Shown piece after piece: positions 1 through 5,380 of a stretch of 8,137 nt of DNA. Every line of letters begins with the position of its first letter. The first letter of the stretch is position 1. Under the pieces are notes generated by a model that did no database searches, was not told the DNA's origin, and was given only the letters and a program-made list of their open reading frames with translations. The position numbers were made by a program, and so were the translations under genes. Source of the DNA: CAZDRI01 sp964508055 (GTDB lineage Bacteria; Pseudomonadota; Gammaproteobacteria; PS1; Pseudothioglobaceae); assembly GCA_964508055.1 (NCBI GenBank), contig CAZDRI010000041.1, forward strand, positions 1-8,137, written 5' to 3'.

Positions 1-116
1 CACTTCAAAATTTATTAAATAAAGCAACTTCTCCCTCTGGAGAAGGAGGTGCTGGTGGTGCTGGAGCAGGTGGTTCAGGTGCTGGAGCAGGTGCAGGAGA
101 TGGAGATAGTCCATAA
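1..116 (+). CDS. C-terminal end of an unidentified protein with a Gly/Ala-rich tail (partial)
   Basis: An open frame enters from the left edge (first full codon at 3) and stops with TAA at 114-116. The visible 37 residues begin LQNLLNKATSPSGE and continue into a low-complexity tail made almost only of Gly and Ala, ending in an acidic DGDSP. The tail is built from repeated codons: the 15-mer GGTGCTGGAGCAGGT occurs at 57-71 and 78-92, 21 bp apart and in phase. Its G+C content is much higher than that of the surrounding DNA because of the GGT/GCT/GGA/GCA codons. A perfect 7-bp hairpin (28-34 with 39-45) lies at the start of the tail. Flexible Gly-rich tails occur in many unrelated proteins, so I cannot name the family from this end alone. 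That it is coding is likely from the in-phase repeat and clean stop, but it is not proven. Confidence 0.5.
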   Translation, partial: LQNLLNKATSPSGEGGAGGAGAGGSGAGAGAGDGDSP

Positions 117-171
117 TTAAAACTTATAAATAAATATAAATATTTATAAATAATAATTTTTTTAAATTAAT

Positions 172-393
172 ATGATAAAAAGAATTTTAATTTTTTTAAC
201 AATTTTGCTGTTTTTTCAATCAGCATTTTCAGCAACAAGAACATTTACTCAAACAGATAATAAACAATTTATTTTAGATGTTTTTGATAGTTATGGTTCA
301 AATCCAGGAAATCAAAAACAAAAAATTACTTCTTTAAACCAAAAAGATTTACAATGCTCGTTCCCAAGCTCCTGCTTGGGAATGCATACCTAG
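172..393 (+). pseudogene. Short secreted-protein ORF, apparently cut off by a palindromic repeat
   Basis: The ATG at 172 opens a 73-codon frame. Residues 1-21 form a convincing Sec signal peptide: basic start MIKR, a hydrophobic core rich in Ile, Leu and Phe, and an AFSA cleavage site. The mature part is a soluble-looking segment (TRTFTQTDNKQFILDVFDSY and onward) up to about residue 61. From position 357 the frame reads through the palindromic repeat described separately, so the last dozen residues (CSFPSSCLGMHT) are repeat-derived and not native protein. The ORF therefore looks like the N-terminal stub of a longer exported protein. I do not recognise the family. There is no clear Shine-Dalgarno sequence upstream, and the 55-bp spacer from the preceding stop is almost pure A/T. 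It could still be translated as a small secreted peptide, but a truncated remnant is the simpler reading. Confidence 0.5.
357..389 (+). repeat. REP-like palindromic repeat, copy 1
   Basis: Arms 359-368 (CGTTCCCAAG) and 375-384 (CTTGGGAATG) pair over 10 positions with one G-T wobble, around a 6-nt loop (369-374). The 28-bp unit 357-384 matches copy 2 on the other strand at 25 positions. All three differences keep the stem paired. The element falls inside the end of the secreted-protein ORF. Short palindromes of this kind occur as dispersed REP/MITE-like repeats in many bacteria; no mobilising transposase is visible here. Confidence 0.8.
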
Positions 394-432
394 CAAGCAA
401 TTATACTAATATCATCAAAAACCACTTCACCA

Positions 433-466
433 CCTAAATAGTCCAACCTGAATTAAGTACAAAATA
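433..466 (+). repeat. 34-bp direct repeat, copy 1
   Basis: Positions 433-456 are identical over 24 bp to 8081-8104. After three mismatched bases, CAAAATA (460-466) matches again, giving 31 of 34 positions. Both copies have the same orientation. Copy 1 lies between the two inverted palindromes, and its sequence beyond position 466 differs from copy 2. This looks like the end of a small mobile or repeated element, or a piece of a repeated gene end; no transposase accompanies it. Confidence 0.7.
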
Positions 467-470
467 TTTT

Positions 471-499
471 CCGTTCCTAAGCAGGAGCTTAGGAACGAG
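471..499 (-). repeat. REP-like palindromic repeat, copy 2 (inverted)
   Basis: Arms 472-481 (CGTTCCTAAG) and 488-497 (CTTAGGAACG) are perfectly complementary over 10 bp around a 6-nt loop (482-487). Read on the minus strand it is the same element as copy 1, with a T-A pair where copy 1 has C-G and a G-C pair where copy 1 has G-T. The two copies face opposite ways about 90 bp apart, with the 34-bp repeat between them. The 2TM-like remnant begins right after it. Confidence 0.8.
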
Positions 500-503
500 T
501 TGA

Positions 504-665
504 AAACTTTCAATTTTTTGTAGCATTATTTATTTATCAGTAATATCTATAGTTAATTTTTTTACCCATTTTAATACTCCTAGTTGGTGGGTAGTATTTA
601 TACCTATAACCACAACATTATTTTGGATAGTGGTTGACTTTTTGTTTAAAAAAATTTTTCACTAA
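504..665 (+). pseudogene. C-terminal remnant of a small two-transmembrane (2TM-like) protein
   Basis: Between an in-frame TGA (501-503) and the TAA at 663-665 the plus strand reads 53 codons with two hydrophobic helices. The first is around IIYLSVISIVNFF; a short polar hinge (THFNTPSWW) follows; the second runs through VVFIPITTTLFWIVVDFL and ends with basic FKKIFH. The helix-Asn-hinge-WW-helix layout resembles the C-terminal part of the 2TM domain family (PF13239), whose function is unknown. There is no start codon or ribosome binding site, and the frame begins directly after palindromic repeat copy 2, so the N-terminal part has been lost. It is convergent with the truncated heme-binding gene, and the stop codons overlap at 663-664. 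The family call is by pattern only. Confidence 0.4.
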
Positions 666-901
666 TAAAGCTTACTACATCCGATAACAAATGAATAAAA
701 AAGTAGTTGGAAAATTTGAACTAACACTTGTTCTTCAGCATTATCAACATTACCTATTGGAGCATAAACAATAGTTTCATAATAGGGATTGTTTTCTATA
801 TCATCAGGTTCAGGAGCTATATCAATTCCATTATCACCAGCCCATGTGCCAATTAAGTTTTTTAAAGGTCCATATTCTATATTGTCTTGTGATGATAGCA
901 T
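662..901 (-). pseudogene. Truncated heme-binding beta-barrel (nitrobindin-like) protein
   Basis: The 79-codon frame starts with ATG at 899-901, five bases after the RDD gene's stop, with an AAGAG-type ribosome binding site in that gene's end. Residues 8-58 fit the N-terminus of the heme-binding beta-barrel family (nitrobindin/THAP4 C-terminal type, PF08768): YGPLKNLIGTWAGD is the family's GxLxxLxGxWxG signature, followed by APEPD and NPYYETI. Relatives are about 150-200 residues and form a 10-stranded barrel whose later strands carry the heme-iron histidine. Here the homology stops near residue 62, and about 17 unrelated residues (to SKLY) run to a TAG at 662-664. Neither other frame restores recognisable sequence, so a deletion is likelier than a simple frameshift. 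The start is intact but the product should be non-functional. It is the last member of the minus-strand train. Confidence 0.7.
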
Positions 902-906
902 TTTTT

Positions 907-1332
907 TTAACTCTTATTTTTAACTTTGACTAATAAAGTATTTGATAATTTATCGTATAAACTTAAATTATCCTTGTTAAAAAAAATATAAAGAATACCC
1001 AAGCCAAATAGAGCTATAGAAATAAAAGCTATAAAAAGCCTTAATAAAGATTTATAAAAATTCACATTATTACCATCATTAGTAATTAGTTTAAATTTCC
1101 ATGCTTTCATCCCTACTGTCTGTCCACCTTTAACCCATGAAAATATAAAATAAAATAAAATTCCACTTAATAAATATAAACGATAAAAAAACATATTTAT
1201 ATCATTTGTTAAATCTTTGCTATCAAAAAATATTTGATAAACAAGTCCCATCATAAACAGCAAAGATAAGATTAAAAGAAAATCATAAATCATTGCAGCT
1301 AAACGAATTAATATTCCAACATTTGATTTCAT
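907..1332 (-). CDS. RDD family membrane protein
   Basis: I choose the ATG at 1330-1332 (MKSNVGILIRL), giving 141 residues. It overlaps the TGA of the M23 gene as ATGA, a classic translational-coupling junction; the frame stays open to 1380, but the extra 16 residues would lie wholly inside the M23 gene. RDD hallmarks are present: Arg10 and Asp17 at the start of helix 1 (about 14-34), a second helix (about 50-68), the loop GGQTVGMKAWKFKLI at 69-83 and a third helix (about 97-119), followed by LSLYDKLSNT containing the conserved Asp127. Length and topology are normal for the family. RDD proteins sit in the inner membrane; some are linked to ion transport, but most have no known function. Coupling to a murein hydrolase suggests an envelope-related job, which is inference. 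Confidence 0.85.
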   Translation of the reverse strand: MKSNVGILIRLAAMIYDFLLILSLLFMMGLVYQIFFDSKDLTNDINMFFYRLYLLSGILFYFIFSWVKGGQTVGMKAWKFKLITNDGNNVNFYKSLLRLFIAFISIALFGLGILYIFFNKDNLSLYDKLSNTLLVKVKNKS

Positions 1333-2147
1333 AAAAATAATTCTGGATTTACTGCTGTTGAATTTAAATATATGCCCCAATGTAGGTGAGGTCCTGTGGC
1401 TCTGCCTGTCTTACCTACTAAGCCAATAACATCACCTTTTTTTAAGATTTGATCTTTTTTTACGCTTATCTTACTCATATGAATATAAACACTAATAAGC
1501 CCCCTACCGTGGTCTAAAAAGACAGTATTGCCATTAAAAAAATAATTACCTGTTAAGATAACTTTACCTTTTTGGGGGGCAGTAATTAAGCTACCCTCAT
1601 CTGCCGCATAGTCAAGACCTGTGTGCGGTCTTCTTGGCTCTAAGTTATAAAACCTTTTTAATCCAAATTCTGAGCTTTTAATTCCGCCACTTGGTTTAAT
1701 AAATTTGCCGCTACCATAAATTACATTACTAAATGTTTTTCTAGCACTTGCTAGTATTGATCTTTCTTTTTTTATTCTATCCATATGTTTAATCAAAGGA
1801 TTGACATATTTTTTTTTATCTCCTGTAAGAGTGATATATTGCTCTTTATATGTTGCAGACACCACTTCAAATTCAATTGATTTGATGGAATAGCCCTTAA
1901 TAGTTATTCGCTTTTTACCTAACTTTTCATATAAGGGTATACCTATTAAAGTTTGCCAATGATTATCATCTAATTTTTGTACATAAAGCTCTATATTATT
2001 ATAAAAAGCTTTAGGATTAGTATAATTTGAATTGAAATTTATTAGCGCAACCCCTCCAGGAACTGGACGATGTTTAACATCAATTGCAGAAAAACTATTA
2101 GCTACAAATAAAAAATAAAATAAAAATATAATTTTCTTAGCTATCAT
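1329..2147 (-). CDS. M23 family (LytM-type) metallopeptidase, peptidoglycan hydrolase
   Basis: This 272-residue exported protein has a hydrophobic signal sequence at residues 1-21 (ending ANSFSA). An N-terminal domain containing VPGGVALINF (about 29-38) matches the M23 N-terminal domain. The C-terminal LytM domain spans about 155-272. Catalytic motifs are complete: the zinc ligands are His175 and Asp179 in HTGLDYAADEG and His256 in GPHLHWG, and the catalytic histidines are His223 (YIHMS) and His254. An intact set predicts an active endopeptidase cutting peptide cross-links in periplasmic murein, unlike degenerate EnvC/NlpD-type activators. The ATG at 2147 lies inside the end of xseA (11-bp overlap), and its stop overlaps the RDD start by 4 bp, so all three are probably co-translated. 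It carries no LysM or other murein-binding repeat. Family call firm; exact bond specificity unknown. Confidence 0.9.
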   Translation of the reverse strand: MIAKKIIFLFYFLFVANSFSAIDVKHRPVPGGVALINFNSNYTNPKAFYNNIELYVQKLDDNHWQTLIGIPLYEKLGKKRITIKGYSIKSIEFEVVSATYKEQYITLTGDKKKYVNPLIKHMDRIKKERSILASARKTFSNVIYGSGKFIKPSGGIKSSEFGLKRFYNLEPRRPHTGLDYAADEGSLITAPQKGKVILTGNYFFNGNTVFLDHGRGLISVYIHMSKISVKKDQILKKGDVIGLVGKTGRATGPHLHWGIYLNSTAVNPELFL

Positions 2148-3543
2148 TTCTTATTTTAAAAACTTTTGAGTATAAAACAAACTTTTGAGAAATATTTGTT
2201 TTGATATTATCATTTATATTTATATCTTTTTTAGATTGTATAATTTTATCTTTTTCATTTTTAGTAATAGAATATCCCCTAGCTAAGGTCTTCAAAGGGC
2301 TTAAATTATCAAGATTAGTTATTAATGACTTTAACCTATAATTAAAGCTATTAATTATATTTTTATTTAAATTATTAAAATTAATCATTAGCTTAGTATA
2401 TTTAAATTTACTATTTTGATAGCTACTGTTTATATGATTAATCAGCATTAAATGTAAGTGTTTTTGTCTTTCTATTTTATTTCTTATGTAATTTTTTGGA
2501 GTATATTGCATTAAAGTTGCATTGATACTTTTAAGATTTTCAGTTTTATAATTTATGTAATTTTCAAACCTACGGATAGTTCTATATACATTATCATCAA
2601 CTCTTTGCATTAAGGTTTTAATAGTATATATAGGGTTAATAATACGCTTTTGTAAATTACCTATTGACTGATTAGCATAAGATATTTTACTATTAATTAA
2701 ATTTATTAAAACTCTTTCATATTTTTTTACAAATTCAATAACTTCCAACTTATCAGGGACTACTATTTCTGCAGCAGCTGAAGGCGTAGGAGCTCTTATA
2801 TCAGCAACAAAATCACAAATCGTATAGTCTATTTCGTGACCAATAGCACTTATTACTGGAGTTTTACAAGCAAATACTGCTCTTGCTACATCTTCTTCAT
2901 TAAAAGGCATAATATCTTCTAAAGATCCTCCCCCTCTTGCAACAATTAAAACATCACAATTATAGCTGTCTGCTTTATTAATAGCATAAGCTACTTTTTG
3001 ATTAGCTTTATAGCCTTGAACTGCAGTGTCAAACAGCTTAATTTTTACAAAAGGATAACGCCTTTTAATAACTTTTATAATATCTTTAATTACAGCACCA
3101 GAACTTGAACTTACAACTGCTATTTCTTTAACTAACTTAGGTAGTTTTTTTTTATATTTGTTATCAAACAATCCTTCTTTTTTTAATTTTCCTTTTAATT
3201 GCTCAATTTGAAGGTTAAGATTACCTATACCTGTTGGCTCTATTTTTTCAACAACTAATTGAAATATTCCTTTATCTTTATAGATATTAGGGCTGGCTTT
3301 TAAAATAACAGCCATACCATTAGTGATATCAAATCTTATGTTTTGTTTATTTAATCTAAATAAAACACAGCTTAGTTGTGATGTTTTATCTTTAATTGAA
3401 AAATAATTATGTCCATGTGGATAACTCCTATAATTGCTTATCTCTCCAGATATCCAACAAGATGGAATACTTTTTTCTATTTTTTTATTACAAAGTTCAA
3501 TGAAATCTGTAACACTATAGATTTCATCGGAAGATAGGCTCAC
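2137..3543 (-). CDS. xseA: Exodeoxyribonuclease VII large subunit
   Basis: XseA pairs with several copies of XseB to degrade single-stranded DNA to oligonucleotides without needing metal. The 468 residues are close to the usual length (about 450). The N-terminal OB-fold (about 8-105) holds WISGEISNYRSYPHGHNYFSIKD. The nuclease domain follows with SSSSGAVIKDI (145-155), VARGGGSLEDIMPFNEE (201-217), TPVISAIGHEIDYTICDFVADIRAPTPSAAAE, and near the C-terminus the hallmark LSPLKTLARGYSIT. The intervening Lys/Asn-rich helical stretch fits the long coiled-coil region that carries the small subunits. The start is GTG (3541-3543), one codon after the upstream OMP stop and in the same frame; its AAAAGG lies directly against the GTG, so re-initiation is plausible. 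No in-frame ATG gives a sensible N-terminus. xseB is not in the window. Confidence 0.96.
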   Translation of the reverse strand: MSLSSDEIYSVTDFIELCNKKIEKSIPSCWISGEISNYRSYPHGHNYFSIKDKTSQLSCVLFRLNKQNIRFDITNGMAVILKASPNIYKDKGIFQLVVEKIEPTGIGNLNLQIEQLKGKLKKEGLFDNKYKKKLPKLVKEIAVVSSSSGAVIKDIIKVIKRRYPFVKIKLFDTAVQGYKANQKVAYAINKADSYNCDVLIVARGGGSLEDIMPFNEEDVARAVFACKTPVISAIGHEIDYTICDFVADIRAPTPSAAAEIVVPDKLEVIEFVKKYERVLINLINSKISYANQSIGNLQKRIINPIYTIKTLMQRVDDNVYRTIRRFENYINYKTENLKSINATLMQYTPKNYIRNKIERQKHLHLMLINHINSSYQNSKFKYTKLMINFNNLNKNIINSFNYRLKSLITNLDNLSPLKTLARGYSITKNEKDKIIQSKKDININDNIKTNISQKFVLYSKVFKIRNDS

Positions 3544-3546
3544 CTT

Positions 3547-4407
3547 TTAAAAGCGTCCTAATAGACTTATTGAAAAATCACTCACAGTATTACCTGCTAT
3601 ATCATATACTAAGGCTTCACCTCTAACTGCTAAATCTTCATCAAAATCATATTCAATATTAAGACCCCCATATAGTCCTACTGAATTTTTAGTTTCGTCA
3701 ATCTTAACACCAGCCCCAGTATTAGTATTAGTATTAATAAAGTTACCAGAACTTGAGTACTCAGTTTTATTTGCTTGAATACCTAATTTAATTTGAGTAA
3801 ATAACCTTGGATTGGCTATTAGTGATAATATAGCACCCACACCATAAGCTTGTGATTTAGCTTTAACTGAGAATTTTGATAATGCTGATACTGCTAAGCC
3901 ATCAAATTTAAACTGACTACCGCTGCCATCACCAGATAATTCAGCCTTACCTAAGTTTGTCCAAAAGGCCTCAATAGCAAATCTTTCAGATAAATTATAT
4001 CCATACAATAATCTCACTGATACATCTTTTTTATCTAAATCACCACCTTTATTATCACTTATATCACTTTCAATATTAGTATTACCAAGAGCTAATCCTA
4101 CATAATGTTTATCACTGTGTAGTTTGTCATAATTATATGCTCCTGCGACTTTAGGTACAGATGGTTTATATTCTTCTATATTTTTTTCTGAAGGACTTAG
4201 TTTTTTTATTTTTTTAGTTTTAACACCATGTGTGCCTTGTTCAAAGTTTTCTCCTCTAAAACTCAAACCTGATACCGCTTGTAGAGTGTTATATTTATTA
4301 ACAGGTATCTGTGTTTCCTCATTAGTATTAGCTTTAGCAGTATCAGCTATTGAATTTGCACTAAAGACAAGAAAGAATAGTATAAAAATATAGTATAAAA
4401 ATCTCAT
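3547..4407 (-). CDS. Outer-membrane beta-barrel protein (OmpA-like / OMP_b-brl type)
   Basis: The 286 residues begin with a signal peptide (MRFLYYIFILFFLVFSANSIA, probable cut near residue 21). A polar, Lys-rich linker (about 22-95) follows, then a region of alternating hydrophobic and polar residues typical of small barrels, beginning HYVGLALGNTNIES. Strand-like segments include VSVRLLYGYNLS, FAIEAFWTNLG, GLAVSALSKF, LFTQIKLGIQAN, SVGLYGGLNIEYDF and FSISLLGRF. The chain ends in Phe, the usual C-terminal signal for outer-membrane insertion by Bam. About eight strands seem likely. The long linker before the barrel is unusual for OmpA-type proteins, and no C-terminal peptidoglycan-binding domain is present. 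A (GTATTA)x3 tract at 3719-3736 encodes the NTNTNT of a predicted surface loop. xseA follows after 3 bp. Function beyond a structural or adhesive outer-membrane role is unknown. Confidence 0.75.
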   Translation of the reverse strand: MRFLYYIFILFFLVFSANSIADTAKANTNEETQIPVNKYNTLQAVSGLSFRGENFEQGTHGVKTKKIKKLSPSEKNIEEYKPSVPKVAGAYNYDKLHSDKHYVGLALGNTNIESDISDNKGGDLDKKDVSVRLLYGYNLSERFAIEAFWTNLGKAELSGDGSGSQFKFDGLAVSALSKFSVKAKSQAYGVGAILSLIANPRLFTQIKLGIQANKTEYSSSGNFINTNTNTGAGVKIDETKNSVGLYGGLNIEYDFDEDLAVRGEALVYDIAGNTVSDFSISLLGRF

Positions 4408-4463
4408 ATTGCTAAGTTTATATTAATTATCACATTTTTTGTGAAAAAACAATGAATTAATTA

Positions 4464-4994
4464 TTATTTGTTAGCTTTTGCTTTTAATAAAACAAATAAT
4501 GCCCCATTGCCACCGTAATTATATGGACAGGAACAATATGCCAAAACTTGTGTATTATCTTTTAAAAAATTTGCAGTTTGGTGTTTTAATACTGATTTAA
4601 AATTTTTTGAGCTAATACCCTTACCATGTACTATGTGTATAAAACGTTTATTTTTATGGTAATTAATAAAATTTTTGATAGATATAAAAGCCTCACTAAC
4701 AGTTTGTCCATGTAAATCAAGTGTAGGAGCATAGCCAATCTTGGCGCTTTTCATATTTTTCAATACTTTTGGTTGCACTCCTACCTTTGCATAAAATAAA
4801 TATTCCTCTGCATCACTTGAATTGTAATTGGAAATATTTGATTTATCTAAATCAACATTCAATGTGTTACTATGAAATTGTTTTTTAAAATTTGCATTTT
4901 GCTTATTTTCAAAAACAACTTTATCAGTAGTTATTTTTTTGTTAATTTGACCTACAGCGTCTTGAAATAATTTTTTATCTGCCTCGCTTACCAC
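4464..4994 (-). CDS. Smr-domain endonuclease, SmrA/SmrB-like
   Basis: This 176-residue protein ends in a full Smr domain. LDLHGQTVSEA carries the DLHG motif (93-96), IHIVHGKG the HGxG motif (123-126), and YGGNGALFVLL the closing glycine-rich strand (161-170). The N-terminus (SEADKKLFQDAVG) resembles the start of proteobacterial SmrA/SmrB proteins, and the size is right for them. E. coli SmrB cleaves mRNA between collided ribosomes; SmrA is a related stand-alone protein. The HGKG and AYCSCPYNYGG segments look closer to SmrA, but I cannot decide without an alignment. The DLHG motif is retained, so nuclease activity is plausible. The start is GTG (4992-4994), five bases after the rpsT stop and without a clear ribosome binding site, suggesting dependence on rpsT translation. 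Confidence 0.87.
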   Translation of the reverse strand: MVSEADKKLFQDAVGQINKKITTDKVVFENKQNANFKKQFHSNTLNVDLDKSNISNYNSSDAEEYLFYAKVGVQPKVLKNMKSAKIGYAPTLDLHGQTVSEAFISIKNFINYHKNKRFIHIVHGKGISSKNFKSVLKHQTANFLKDNTQVLAYCSCPYNYGGNGALFVLLKAKANK

Positions 4995-4999
4995 ATTTA

Positions 5000-5263
5000 C
5001 TAAGCTAATGCTTTTATTTGACTATTTAATTTTGATTTTTTTCTAGCAGCATTATTTTTATGGATAAGTCTTTTTGATACAGCTTGGTCAATAATTGGTA
5101 TAGCAAGTTTAAAATTTTCTATAGCTAGCTCTTTATTACCATCCTTAACAGCATAAGATACTTTTTTGATAAAAGTATGTAATCTAGCATTTAGAATAGA
5201 ATTATGCTTATTTCTTTTATTTATTTGTCTTGCTCTTTTTCTTGAACCTGCTAAATTTGCCAA
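5000..5263 (-). CDS. rpsT: 30S ribosomal protein bS20
   Basis: bS20 is a primary binder of 16S rRNA in the 30S body. The 87 residues are the usual length. MANLAGSRKRARQINKRNKHNS matches the family's conserved basic N-terminus, and the rest is a Lys/Arg-rich three-helix bundle, with the typical C-terminal pattern in SKRLIHKNNAARKKSKLNSQI. The start codon is TTG (5261-5263), preceded by AGGAG six bases upstream. No in-frame ATG exists near that point, and MAN is the normal family start. The E. coli rpsT gene also starts with UUG, which is involved in its translational autoregulation, so the rare start may be functional. A strong promoter lies 39-67 bp upstream. It heads the minus-strand train, with the Smr gene only 5 bp downstream. 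Confidence 0.97.
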   Translation of the reverse strand: MANLAGSRKRARQINKRNKHNSILNARLHTFIKKVSYAVKDGNKELAIENFKLAIPIIDQAVSKRLIHKNNAARKKSKLNSQIKALA

Positions 5264-5269
5264 AATTTA

Positions 5270-5274
5270 CTCCT
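5270..5274 (-). promoter_or_regulatory. Ribosome binding site of rpsT (AGGAG)
   Basis: On the minus strand AGGAG sits six nucleotides before the TTG at 5261-5263. It is the clearest Shine-Dalgarno sequence in the window and decides the non-ATG start of rpsT. Confidence 0.85.
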
Positions 5275-5301
5275 AATAAGTGTTAAATATAAATCTTCGT
5301 A

Positions 5302-5330
5302 ATTTTATTCAAACAATATTAAAAAGTCAA
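5302..5330 (-). promoter_or_regulatory. Sigma70-like promoter for rpsT and the downstream gene train
   Basis: On the minus strand TTGACT (5330-5325) and TAAAAT (5307-5302) are separated by exactly 17 bp. Each differs from the consensus box by one base. Transcription should start near 5295, giving an approximately 30-nt leader that ends in the AGGAG ribosome binding site. It is the best promoter match seen in the window and fits a ribosomal protein gene. Confidence 0.75.
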
Positions 5331-5359
5331 TGTAATGTATAAGTCCAATACATATTACA
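5331..5359 (-). terminator. A+T-rich hairpin between bepA and rpsT (possible weak terminator)
   Basis: On the minus strand TGTAATATGTAT (5359-5348) pairs with ATACATTACA (5340-5331): 10 bp with a 2-nt bulge and a 7-nt loop. It begins 22 bp after the bepA stop and is followed by TTGACTTTTT, so it may end bepA transcription. The stem is low in G+C and the T-run starts several bases late, so termination would be weak. It directly touches the rpsT -35 box and could equally be a regulatory site. Confidence 0.35.
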
Positions 5360-5380
5360 TTTTATTTTGTAATTAATACT

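Noticed and set aside
135..148. 14-bp perfect palindrome TATAAATATTTATA followed by a T-run near 156, as a terminator for the partial left gene
   Set aside because: The stem is entirely A/T in an A/T-only spacer, so it is expected by chance and would be a poor terminator.
390..432. Minus-strand tail reading GEVVFDDISIIAC and a stop, next to the left 34-bp repeat
   Set aside because: Only 13 codons lie outside the repeat, with no start and no recognisable family. It may be a gene-end relic but is too short to support as a feature.
1333..1380. Longer N-terminus for the RDD protein starting at 1380
   Set aside because: The extra 16 residues lie wholly inside the M23 gene and do not resemble the family. 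The ATG at 1330-1332 gives the canonical RDD start and a 4-bp ATGA coupling overlap.
4430..4444. TCACA-N5-TGTGA in the spacer upstream of the OMP gene as a CRP-type site
   Set aside because: The half-sites are in the wrong order (CRP needs TGTGA-N6-TCACA) and the spacing differs. It is a 5-bp stem in A+T-rich DNA.
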